This document shows, in pieces, positions 1-7,826 of a DNA stretch of 64,000 nucleotides. This DNA comes from J054 sp965221985 (GTDB lineage Bacteria; Pseudomonadota; Gammaproteobacteria; Steroidobacterales; GCA-2729495): positions 372,001 to 436,000 of the forward strand of contig OZ244928.1 of assembly GCA_965221985.1 (NCBI GenBank), written 5' to 3'. A program made the translations under genes and the position numbers. The notes below the pieces were generated by a model. That model ran no database searches, had not been told where the DNA came from, and saw only the letters and a list, made by a program, of their open reading frames with translations. How positions within the stretch are numbered: the first letter of the stretch is position 1; each line of letters opens with the position of its first letter.

Positions 1-1077
1 CGACAATAGCCAGCGAGTCAAGCTCATGGGGTCTTCTAGCCGCACGCAGCCAGAACTGTAGGCACGCACCGGCATGTCGAAGAGATTTCGGTTCGGCGTT
101 CCATGCAGGTAAATGCTCTTGTCGTTATCAAAAGCAATCTTCACTCGTCCAAGGCTGTTTCTAGGCCCGGGATCTTGGCGCAATTTGTACGGGAAACTGC
201 GGCCGCGCCCCAGCTCCGACCATGGCACATCCGCCAGGCTCAATTCCGGCGCACCGCTCTGCCAACTGGCAAACACCCGAATACGACGATGGCGGAAAAA
301 GTTTGGATCTATCTGCTGACGCGGCAGCAAATCCTGCACGGCAATGCGGTAGGGTACATGCCAATAGGGATTAAGCACCACGCGACGAATCTGCGCCTGC
401 ATTTCGGGCGTCTGCCGTTGCGCACGGCCAACCACGGTGCGCATGGACAGCTGCAGCTCATCGTTCGCAAAGGCTTCCAGCGTCGCACCGGGCACATTGG
501 CCCAGACAAAACGACCGCCTAAATCGATGGGTAGATTCGCCCACTCCCGTTGGGCCGCCATGAGCTGACGCAAACGGGTTTCCACCGGCACGTTCATGGC
601 CTTGCGGACACCCTTCGTCACCACGCCGTTTTCAGACAAACCATGGCGTCGTTGAAAACGCCGAACGGCTTCATCCAAGGCCGGCTCAAACAATTCCGGA
701 TTCGCCTCCATGGGCCCCCGATAGTCGTAGGTAACCGTCAATCTTTCACGAATATCGATGACTTGGGGATCCACCGAACCCAAACTCAGATCATCGCCCG
801 GCAGTATCGCGTGCCAACCGCCGGCACGTTCAATGGCCTCATATTCCGCGATGGCAGATACCATGCTTCGGTAAGCCGGATGCGGTCCACTGCTGGCCGC
901 GAAACCAATCGCAGGTAAAATCATCGCGAACAATGAAACCAGGCCTGCGACAAAACCGCTGGCCGAGGGACTGACAAGCCGCGCGGCTATGAAACCGGGC
1001 ACAATAGTCTTGCGATCGAATGAACTATGAGACGGGGAAAATCCCGCCGTACCGCAAACTTTATTTTTCTTATCCAT
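1..1077 (-). CDS. L,D-transpeptidase (YcbB/LdtD family), 3' end cut by window
   Basis: Periplasmic L,D-transpeptidase that would form 3-3 peptidoglycan cross-links. I translated the minus strand by hand because the frame runs off the window. It shows a hydrophobic N-terminus, a peptidoglycan-binding-like stretch (VRRFQRRHGLSENGVV), then the YkuD catalytic region with HGTP and the nucleophile motif SSGCVRLE just before the window edge. The large insert between these parts and the order of domains match the LdtD/YcbB type rather than short YkuD proteins. The furthest in-frame ATG is at 1077. A GTG at 1002 gives a cleaner signal peptide (n-region with Arg, cleavage near GFAA) and could be the true start. 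No strong Shine-Dalgarno decides between them. Long ORFs on the plus strand here are shadows. Confidence 0.88.
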   Translation of the reverse strand, partial: MDKKNKVCGTAGFSPSHSSFDRKTIVPGFIAARLVSPSASGFVAGLVSLFAMILPAIGFAASSGPHPAYRSMVSAIAEYEAIERAGGWHAILPGDDLSLGSVDPQVIDIRERLTVTYDYRGPMEANPELFEPALDEAVRRFQRRHGLSENGVVTKGVRKAMNVPVETRLRQLMAAQREWANLPIDLGGRFVWANVPGATLEAFANDELQLSMRTVVGRAQRQTPEMQAQIRRVVLNPYWHVPYRIAVQDLLPRQQIDPNFFRHRRIRVFASWQSGAPELSLADVPWSELGRGRSFPYKLRQDPGPRNSLGRVKIAFDNDKSIYLHGTPNRNLFDMPVRAYSSGCVRLEDPMSLTRWLLS

Positions 1078-1211
1078 GCTTATTGCCGATCTTCTTTTTC
1101 TTATGGATCGGACTTTATTTTTGTTGGGACAATTCTACGTTGCCCCAGGATATTGGCTACGCGTTGCGTCACGTTTTTCCCGCTTGTCGGCCGGAAACGA
1201 CCGCCCATTCA

Positions 1212-1245
1212 ACAAAACAAAAAATACGCCCGACCAATGGTCGGG
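1212..1245 (-). terminator. Rho-independent terminator for the Slam-like gene
   Basis: A perfect 7-bp stem (CCCGACC / GGTCGGG, 1229-1245) with a 3-nt loop is followed, on the minus strand, by a T-rich tract (complement of 1213-1224). It lies about 55 bp past the stop of the minus-strand barrel gene. Confidence 0.75.
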
Positions 1246-1300
1246 GAGTGATAAGAATTATGTTAGCTAGCGTGCGGGCGCAGCAGAAATGCCCAGCAAT

Positions 1301-2587
1301 CTAGAAGCTTCGCGACAAACCCAAACTAATCTGGTAGCGATCGTATTCGAAGATCGACACACCCGGGGATTCGTTATCAGTGACAGTGACATCACCCAGC
1401 ACTGTCCATTTATTCAGCCAGCCTGACTGCAAGTCATGCCGAAAACCCACCGTGGCCCGTAGCTCTTCGTCGTCCCTTGAGCGATCAAAGCCGGGCTCCA
1501 CACCGTCGAAGTCGTATTCGCGATAACCCACGCGCGCATACACCGAACCGTATTGCCAAGCCTGCCAAACAACACCCGCGAATACATCTGGCCCGCTGTA
1601 GGCGAAACGGTCGTCATCAGCATCGAACTTGAAATAGCCGCCACCTAGCTGCAAGCCTAGCTTGCGCTCATTGAAATAGCGCGTATAGCGAACACCGGCA
1701 CGGCCATACCAACCTTCGCGGCCGGAATCCCGCGAGCGAGAATAACTACGATGGGTCGCGATACCTTCTAAGGTCAGCTCGTTGCGGCCACCGAATTCCC
1801 AGCTGATGCTTGGATTCAGCGACGAAAACAGTGCCAGACTGTCGCCCCCCAACCAAATTTGATCCGCTTGCAAGCCGACGCTGGCACGCCAGTGCCCAGG
1901 CACCACCCAGGTCGGCCCCGTGCGCAAAGTCAGAATCCCAAGATTGAAATCATTCTCGTCAAAATAACTTCGGTAATAGGCATTCAAGTGGCTTTGCCAG
2001 AGGAAAGTCCCGGTCTGCTCGCCGGATTCAAATTGAATGTTGGGATTAAAACTGTGTGATAAACCCGCGTCGATGACCCCGGCCACGTCACTGCGCTCAC
2101 GCGAATCCGGATTTACCCGAAAGGGCACACCGTTCACATCGACAATGTCGCGGGAAATTCCAAAATTAACGTTGCTGTCGTACATGGCGCCCAAGTAGAT
2201 GGACGGACGCCAGTAATGGCGGCCACCCAGGCTTTCTTCGTCTGCGCGAATTTGGGCCAAGAACGCCAGCACCGTGGTCCGCACCGCCGGTGGCGTTGCG
2301 GGATCGTCCAGAACCCGCTGGGCCTCATCACGGGCGGTGGAATAGTCGCGTGCCAAATAATTGACGCGTGCCAGTTCCAGACGGGCCCGGTGCAAGGTGG
2401 GAAAGTCGGCGAGCAAGGCACTGAGAATACGGCGGGCGGTATTCAGTCGATCGTCTTCAATGGCTTGCATGGCTGCGGCAAACCGTTCTTGCTGATCATC
2501 CGCAGCGGCAGTTTCCAGACCCGCGCAAATCAGGAGAAGACTCGCAAAAACAGCAGGCAAAATCTGTCGCTTGTTGATATTGTTCAT
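1301..2587 (-). CDS. Surface lipoprotein assembly modifier (Slam/DUF560)-like outer-membrane barrel
   Basis: Predicted outer-membrane protein of 428 residues. A signal peptide (cleavage near AAADD, residue 29) is followed by a TPR-like helical part (about 30-120, with repeated ALLADFP and RVLDDPA type helices). A beta-barrel follows, with alternating aromatic strands such as YLGAMYDSNVNF, and the chain ends in Phe as outer-membrane barrels do. TPR plus 14-strand-type barrel is the Slam architecture, which moves lipoproteins to the cell surface in Neisseria. Assignment to Slam proper rather than another DUF560 protein is inference. It is divergent from the LapG-like operon. No obvious partner lipoprotein is adjacent. 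Confidence 0.72.
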   Translation of the reverse strand: MNNINKRQILPAVFASLLLICAGLETAAADDQQERFAAAMQAIEDDRLNTARRILSALLADFPTLHRARLELARVNYLARDYSTARDEAQRVLDDPATPPAVRTTVLAFLAQIRADEESLGGRHYWRPSIYLGAMYDSNVNFGISRDIVDVNGVPFRVNPDSRERSDVAGVIDAGLSHSFNPNIQFESGEQTGTFLWQSHLNAYYRSYFDENDFNLGILTLRTGPTWVVPGHWRASVGLQADQIWLGGDSLALFSSLNPSISWEFGGRNELTLEGIATHRSYSRSRDSGREGWYGRAGVRYTRYFNERKLGLQLGGGYFKFDADDDRFAYSGPDVFAGVVWQAWQYGSVYARVGYREYDFDGVEPGFDRSRDDEELRATVGFRHDLQSGWLNKWTVLGDVTVTDNESPGVSIFEYDRYQISLGLSRSF

Positions 2588-2677
2588 CGCCCTGATTAAC
2601 GTCTCGGCATACCAGACAACAAGCCTAGGGAAATTCCAATCGATTCACAATCTCTGGCGGGAATTCGGCTCCCTGCG

Positions 2678-3304
2678 GTGCTATTGGGCCTGCTTGTATG
2701 CGCTTTTCACCCAGGCGAGATGGTCCTGGCCGCTAAGTTTCCTCCCGATTTGTTTGGCTACAAGGAAGCTGAACAGTCTGGGCTAGAGTTTTTCCCACAA
2801 TGGGTCAGCGTACTCGAACGCCATCTACGCGATGACTTAAGCGACGGTGATTGCAGCGAAACGAAATTCAATCGCTGCCATCTAACGCAGTGGTTAGCCT
2901 TTCTGGAAGAAGTGAAAGCCTTACCAAAAAAGGAACAAATCGCCGCCGTAAATCGCTTCGGGAATACGCGAGAGTATGTGCTGGATCTGGAGAACTATGG
3001 CCTGGAAGACTATTGGGCAATTCCACGGCAGTTTTTGTATCAGGGGGGTGATTGCGAAGATTATTCTATTACCAAATTTTTCTCCTTGTTGTGGTTAGGC
3101 TACGAAAGTGAAGCCATGCGCATTGTCGTCTTGCAGGATACGAATTTGCGCGTGCCCCACGCGGTGCTTGCTTTGGCCAGTAAGCGTGAGATTCTAATTC
3201 TCGATAATCAAGTTGATAGGGTGCTTACCCATCGCGATATTGTGCACTACGCACCGGTTTACTCTATTAATGAGTCGCAGTGGTGGCTGCATACGCCGCA
3301 ATGA
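2678..3304 (+). CDS. LapG-like periplasmic transglutaminase-like cysteine protease (BTLCP)
   Basis: Predicted periplasmic cysteine protease of 208 residues. The catalytic triad of the bacterial transglutaminase-like family is visible: Cys126 in GGDCEDYS, His161 in VPHAVLAL and Asp176 in ILDNQ. Asp125 and Glu127 flanking the Cys are the positions that bind calcium in LapG. The N-terminus is hydrophobic and serves as a signal peptide; the start is GTG. In Pseudomonas LapG cuts a surface adhesin and is held back by the inner-membrane receptor LapD. Here the next gene overlaps by ATGA and encodes a membrane sensor, so the same two-part logic is likely. No giant adhesin substrate lies in the window. 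Confidence 0.88.
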   Translation: MLLGLLVCAFHPGEMVLAAKFPPDLFGYKEAEQSGLEFFPQWVSVLERHLRDDLSDGDCSETKFNRCHLTQWLAFLEEVKALPKKEQIAAVNRFGNTREYVLDLENYGLEDYWAIPRQFLYQGGDCEDYSITKFFSLLWLGYESEAMRIVVLQDTNLRVPHAVLALASKREILILDNQVDRVLTHRDIVHYAPVYSINESQWWLHTPQ

Positions 3305-5415
3305 GTAGTACCATCAGCGCCGAGGAGCTGAAAAAGTCGTCGCTGATTGTTGCGATTCTCGTGCTCATCGCCGTCATTGCACTGGGCGGCGCACTGATCG
3401 GCATTTATCTTGACCGGGAGAGGCATCGTGATCTGCAACAGTGGGAATCGCGTTTAGGGCTGGCTGTCGATACGCGGGCCGCGGACCTAGCCGTGTTGAC
3501 GGACCGAAACTTTACCGATCTCAGCGAACTTGCCGGTAACGCCTCGCTGCAACTCTACCTTTCCCAAGTCAATCAACTTCGCGTGGCGGATGCGGCCGGT
3601 GAACCTCCAGCGCAACTAGACTATTTACGCAATCTAGTCATTGCCAGTGCCAACCGCCTCGGCTATGGGGGTCGGGCTGACGCGCGGGTACCAGCCAATC
3701 TGGTCCAAACGACGGATTCTGGCCTTGCGCTATTGGATGCCCAGCTAAGACCCGTGGTGGTCACACCGGGCACGCCGGCCTTAACCACGGAAACCCGGCA
3801 AGCGGCCCTCGCCGCATTGGAATCCAGGAGCCGGCGCACCAGCACCATCCATCTTGACGAACAGGGTCAAGCACTGATCGCCTATGCCATTGCCGTGCCC
3901 GCGGTCCTGGGCACCAGCCGCGCCGAACAAGCGACGGCCGTCGGCGTGATTGTCGGTATCCGTCCAGCCGCCCAGGAAATCTTTCCCTTGCTAGCGGGTC
4001 GTGAGTTCTTCGCTGAAGACAATGAGGCGCTCTTGCTCGAGCAAAGAACCGATCAGGTCTTGTACTTGTCACCCACGCGCGACGGCGCGGCAGCTTTAAG
4101 CCGCCGCATACCCTTAACGCGGCCTAGCCTAGCGGGCGCCGCCGCCGTGCTGGAACCAGGAACTTTCGCGCAACTGGACAACTATCGAGGCGAAGCCGTT
4201 TTGCAGCTAAGCCGCAAAGTGCGTGGGCAAGCTTGGATCGTGGCACAACAAGTCAATGCCAAACAAGCCTTGCGCGAATCTCAGCAGCGGCGACGATTCT
4301 TATTGGGTTCTTTGTCCTTGCTACTGCTGGCTGTAGCCGCCCTGGCCATCGCCGCCTGGCGACATGGCAGCAGCGTTCGCGCGCAGCATAAGGCTGTCGA
4401 GCTGGATGAAAAAACCCAAGAGCTGCGCAAACAAAGTGAACTACTGAATGCCATATCCGGCAATATCAATGCGCTGACCATGCTCGTTGACGCCAATCGT
4501 GACTTGCGTTTTGCGAATCGGGCCGTGGCCAAGACCGCCGGAGCGGAATTGGAGGATCTGACCGACAAGCATCTCAGTGCTGCATTGGGATCCGCGATCG
4601 CGAAACGCTTGCAGACTGAGATTGATCAGGCGCGAGAACAAGGCAAGCCCACGAGCGGCAGTTTAGAACTAGAACTTGGCGATGAACCCCGGCACTATCA
4701 AGCAAGCTTCTTACCGCTGGATAGCGTGGGCGATATAGAAGCCCCCGTCTTGATGGTTTTCAATGACATTACGGATTTACAAAGAGCCCAGGAACGCCAC
4801 ACCACACTGCTAAGCAAACTGGTTAGCACTTTGGTGCAGATTATTGATTTGCGCGATCCCTACACAGCTTTTCATTCGGCGCGCATGACTGAAGTTGCCA
4901 TGGCACTCGCCGAAGAATTGAGTTTGCCGGAAAGCGAACGAACGACCTTGGAATTTGCGGCAACCTTGGCCAACCTCGGCAAAATTCTACTGCCACCAGA
5001 GTTGTTGACCAAGACGACCCCCCTCACCGACGAAGAACGGGAAGTCATGGAATCTCACGTCAGCCGTGGCTTAGAAATGCTAACCAACCTAGATTTCTCA
5101 GGACCCGTGCTAAGCACCATCGCACAAAAGCAGGAACATCTAGACGGCAGCGGGTATCCACGCGGCTTGAAAGCCCAAGATATGACCCTGCCGGGACGCA
5201 TTCTTGCAGTGGCCAACGCCTTTGTCGCCTTGGTGAGCCCGCGCGCTTACCGAGAGGCCCTGTCCGTCAAGACCGCCTTGCAAGAACTCATGAATTTGGC
5301 GGACGAGCATTACGATCGCCATGTGGTAGCGGCCCTATTTCACGTGGCCGAGAATCGACTAGATTGGGCCCGCTGGCGCCGCCAAGGCGAGGCCCATCAA
5401 GAAACTCAACACTAG
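3301..5415 (+). CDS. Membrane sensor with PAS and degenerate HD-GYP domain
   Basis: 704 residues. TM helix at about 12-36, a periplasmic domain of about 290 residues, TM2 at about 332-352, a coiled linker, a PAS-like domain (about 380-500, ending FNDITDLQRAQ) and an HD-GYP domain (about 502-696). The GYP part is intact (DGSGYPRGL, near residue 617). The HD pair is replaced by AN (ATLANLGKI), the usual HHE reads QKQEH, and the later metal Asp is lost (VANAFVAL instead of VADVFDAL), so phosphodiesterase activity is unlikely. The ATG overlaps the stop of the LapG-like gene (ATGA), which fixes the start at 3301. I infer a c-di-GMP- or ligand-sensing receptor that controls the protease, a role filled elsewhere by LapD with degenerate GGDEF-EAL domains. 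Confidence 0.85.
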   Translation: MSSTISAEELKKSSLIVAILVLIAVIALGGALIGIYLDRERHRDLQQWESRLGLAVDTRAADLAVLTDRNFTDLSELAGNASLQLYLSQVNQLRVADAAGEPPAQLDYLRNLVIASANRLGYGGRADARVPANLVQTTDSGLALLDAQLRPVVVTPGTPALTTETRQAALAALESRSRRTSTIHLDEQGQALIAYAIAVPAVLGTSRAEQATAVGVIVGIRPAAQEIFPLLAGREFFAEDNEALLLEQRTDQVLYLSPTRDGAAALSRRIPLTRPSLAGAAAVLEPGTFAQLDNYRGEAVLQLSRKVRGQAWIVAQQVNAKQALRESQQRRRFLLGSLSLLLLAVAALAIAAWRHGSSVRAQHKAVELDEKTQELRKQSELLNAISGNINALTMLVDANRDLRFANRAVAKTAGAELEDLTDKHLSAALGSAIAKRLQTEIDQAREQGKPTSGSLELELGDEPRHYQASFLPLDSVGDIEAPVLMVFNDITDLQRAQERHTTLLSKLVSTLVQIIDLRDPYTAFHSARMTEVAMALAEELSLPESERTTLEFAATLANLGKILLPPELLTKTTPLTDEEREVMESHVSRGLEMLTNLDFSGPVLSTIAQKQEHLDGSGYPRGLKAQDMTLPGRILAVANAFVALVSPRAYREALSVKTALQELMNLADEHYDRHVVAALFHVAENRLDWARWRRQGEAHQETQH

Positions 5416-5416
5416 C

Positions 5417-6934
5417 TCAGCGCGGAACCGCACTCGCCTCAAGCTGGGCCGCCGCCGCGGCCAAGTCCTGACCATCGATATCCACTGCACGATTGGCATT
5501 GCGCATGGCCGCCGCTTGAATCAAGTTTTCTAAATCCGTAACCGCCTTCACTAGACCAGGCCAGCGGGCTTCTGCCTGAGCGCTGAGCAACAGCACGGCG
5601 TCGTAGGGCGGAAAGGCGCCACGCGGATCCGCCAACACGGTGAGATCAAAGGCGGCAATTCGACCGTCGGTGGAATAAGCAGTAATGACATCAACCTCCC
5701 CCTGCGCCACCGCTGCATACATCAAGCTGCTATCCATACTGCGCTGGGCGGCGAACCGCAGAGCATATTGATTTTGGACCGACGTCCATTCTGGCCGCGC
5801 GAAAAACTCGTAATCGGCCGCCAGGCTTAAATTGGAAGCGTGACCAACAAGGTCAGCGATGGATACGATCCCCAAATCTCTGGCTCGTCGGCTCGTCATC
5901 GCAAAGGCATAGGTATTTTCGAATCCAAGCGGGATAACGGTCTTGATATCATGTTCGCGGGCTAACCATTCCCGAACTCCGTCTAGAACCGCCTGACGCC
6001 CAGGCTGATCCTTTCGCTGCATGTAGTTCGTCCATAGAGTGCCGGTATAGTCCACATACAGATCGATTTCACCCGTACGCAGTGCATCAAAAACAATGGC
6101 CGAGCCAAGGCTTGAACGCTGACGCGTGCTAAAACCGGCAGTTGCCAGCCGCTGTCCCAACCATTGACCCAGTACATATTGCTCGGTAAATGTTTTTGCG
6201 CCGATGACAATAGGCAACTTGTTCGAATTCGTGCGGCCATTCGTGAATATGATGGCAACAACGGCGACCGTCAGTGCGACAAACGCGGCGACGGTGAAGG
6301 CCAATAATTCCCTGCGCTTTTGAGCGACTCCAATCTCCAACAAGCGAACCAGCCCGTCTAGCAGCAGCGCAAGCGCAGCTGCGGCCACACAGCCCACCGT
6401 CACGGCGGTATAGTTTTGCGTCTGCAAACCACTGAAAATGTAGTTGCCCAGACTGGTGGCGCCAACGGGAGTAGACAAGGTCGCCATACCCACGACCCAA
6501 ACCGTGGCCGTGCGAATACCCGCGATGATCACCGGCAAGGCCAAAGGCAGCTGCACCCGGCGCAAGAGCTGCCAGTCGGTCATGCCCAACGCTTGACCCG
6601 CTTCCACGAACTCGTCGTCAACCGCCTGTATGCCGGTTACCGTATTCCGCAAGATGGGCAGCATGCTGTAGAGAGTGAGCGCAATGACCGCGGGCAAGAA
6701 ACCGATCTGGCGTAGCAATGGAACCATTAGCGCCAATAGAGCCAGACCCGGAATCGTTTGTACGACACTGCTTAGCATCAAGACTGGCGATTGCAGCCCT
6801 CGCACACGCGTCAGGAGAATGGCCAATGGCAAACTCAAGCCAATACCCGCCACCAGGGCCGTTAGTGTCAACAGTAGGTGCTGGCTAAGATAGTCGGGCA
6901 GTAGCGCGAGCTGCTGACTTAAGGCTTCACTCAT
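5417..6934 (-). CDS. ABC transporter permease fused to substrate-binding protein (OpuB/OsmF type, quaternary-amine family)
   Basis: 505 residues. The first ~210 form a BPD_transp_1 permease with about six TM helices and the EAA-like loop EAGQALGMTDWQLLRRVQLP. A further TM (about 214-232) anchors a C-terminal periplasmic binding domain of the OpuAC type, starting IVIGAKTFTEQYVLG and including DLYVDYTGT. Such fusions are known in glycine betaine/choline/carnitine importers. The 4-bp overlap with the upstream ATPase gene (ATGA) indicates one operon. The aromatic ligand box cannot be resolved by eye, so the exact substrate is unknown. Its stop is 1 bp from the stop of the convergent HD-GYP gene. 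Confidence 0.9.
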   Translation of the reverse strand: MSEALSQQLALLPDYLSQHLLLTLTALVAGIGLSLPLAILLTRVRGLQSPVLMLSSVVQTIPGLALLALMVPLLRQIGFLPAVIALTLYSMLPILRNTVTGIQAVDDEFVEAGQALGMTDWQLLRRVQLPLALPVIIAGIRTATVWVVGMATLSTPVGATSLGNYIFSGLQTQNYTAVTVGCVAAAALALLLDGLVRLLEIGVAQKRRELLAFTVAAFVALTVAVVAIIFTNGRTNSNKLPIVIGAKTFTEQYVLGQWLGQRLATAGFSTRQRSSLGSAIVFDALRTGEIDLYVDYTGTLWTNYMQRKDQPGRQAVLDGVREWLAREHDIKTVIPLGFENTYAFAMTSRRARDLGIVSIADLVGHASNLSLAADYEFFARPEWTSVQNQYALRFAAQRSMDSSLMYAAVAQGEVDVITAYSTDGRIAAFDLTVLADPRGAFPPYDAVLLLSAQAEARWPGLVKAVTDLENLIQAAAMRNANRAVDIDGQDLAAAAAQLEASAVPR

Positions 6935-7701
6935 TGCGACGAATTCAGCAAGCGCGCAACTCGATCTGCCTGCTGTCTTGGCGCAGCCATCAAGTTGGCG
7001 GTAAATTGATGCTTGGGTGCGGTTATCAGCTCACTCGGCGAGCCTATATCGATGATCTCGCCAGCCTGCATTACGGCAATTCTGTCCGCTAGCAATAGGG
7101 CCTCACTGACATCGTGGGTCACCAAAATAATTGTCAGGTTGAGTTGCTTCAGCAGCATACGCAGTGACTCTTGTAGTTCGCCACGCGTCATGGGGTCTAG
7201 GGCGCCAAAAGGTTCGTCCATCAGCAAAATGTCTGGCCGGGCCGCCAGCGCTCGTGCAACCCCCACACGTTGGCTTTGGCCGCCGGACAGCTCGCGTGGA
7301 AAGCGTTGGGAAAATTCGTCCGCCGGCAAGCCGACCATGTTCAACAATTCGGCGTTGCGTTCGTCAATCTTCTTCTCGGGCCAATTAAGCAAGCGGGGCA
7401 CGGTTGCAATATTCTGCGCGACGCTCACGTGCGGGAACAATCCAACACCCTGGAATACATAGCCGATGCGGCGGCGCAAACTGACGGGATCCGAGGAACG
7501 AATGTCTTCGCCATTGACCAGCACATGTCCCTCGTCCGGCTCCACCAGTCGATTCACCATTTTTAGCGTCGTAGTCTTGCCCGAGCCCGACTGCCCCAAT
7601 AGCACCGTCAGCGAGCCTCGAGGTACTTGTAGACTCAGGTGGCGAACGGCCTGGGTGCGGCCACCATCGAAGCTCTTGGAAACTTTCTCAAGGAGGATCA
7701 T
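6931..7701 (-). CDS. ABC transporter ATP-binding protein (ProV/OpuCA type, without CBS domains)
   Basis: 256-residue ATPase partner of the fused permease-binding protein. Walker A is GQSGSGKTT, the signature LSGGQSQRVGVARALA, Walker B ILLMDEPFGALD, and the H-loop Thr-His-Asp is present. The length stops right after the core domain, so the CBS pair that senses ionic strength in OpuA/OpuC ATPases is absent, and osmotic gating by that route is not expected. First gene of a two-gene operon, divergent from the nitrilase homologue. A palindrome sits in the intergenic space. Confidence 0.93.
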   Translation of the reverse strand: MILLEKVSKSFDGGRTQAVRHLSLQVPRGSLTVLLGQSGSGKTTTLKMVNRLVEPDEGHVLVNGEDIRSSDPVSLRRRIGYVFQGVGLFPHVSVAQNIATVPRLLNWPEKKIDERNAELLNMVGLPADEFSQRFPRELSGGQSQRVGVARALAARPDILLMDEPFGALDPMTRGELQESLRMLLKQLNLTIILVTHDVSEALLLADRIAVMQAGEIIDIGSPSELITAPKHQFTANLMAAPRQQADRVARLLNSSQ

Positions 7702-7719
7702 TGCTGGCCCTATAGCTTG

Positions 7720-7732
7720 GTCCCAGTGGGAC
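7720..7732. promoter_or_regulatory. Palindrome between divergent ABC importer and nitrilase homologue
   Basis: GTCCCAGTGGGAC is a perfect 6-bp inverted repeat around a single G. It lies 19 bp upstream of the ATPase start and about 95 bp upstream of the nitrilase start, a fitting place for an operator acting on one or both. The binding protein is not known. Confidence 0.35.
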
Positions 7733-7826
7733 AGGGCATTCTATCGTGTCGCGCCTCAAGATCGCGTTGGCCTGAGATCATGGCGGTGGCATGATGTGGT
7801 CAAAGGCCAGCCAATGGGAGCCGCTG

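Noticed and set aside
103..918. Two plus-strand ORFs of 139 and 122 codons
   Set aside because: They are antisense to the L,D-transpeptidase, whose minus-strand frame shows family motifs over the whole stretch.
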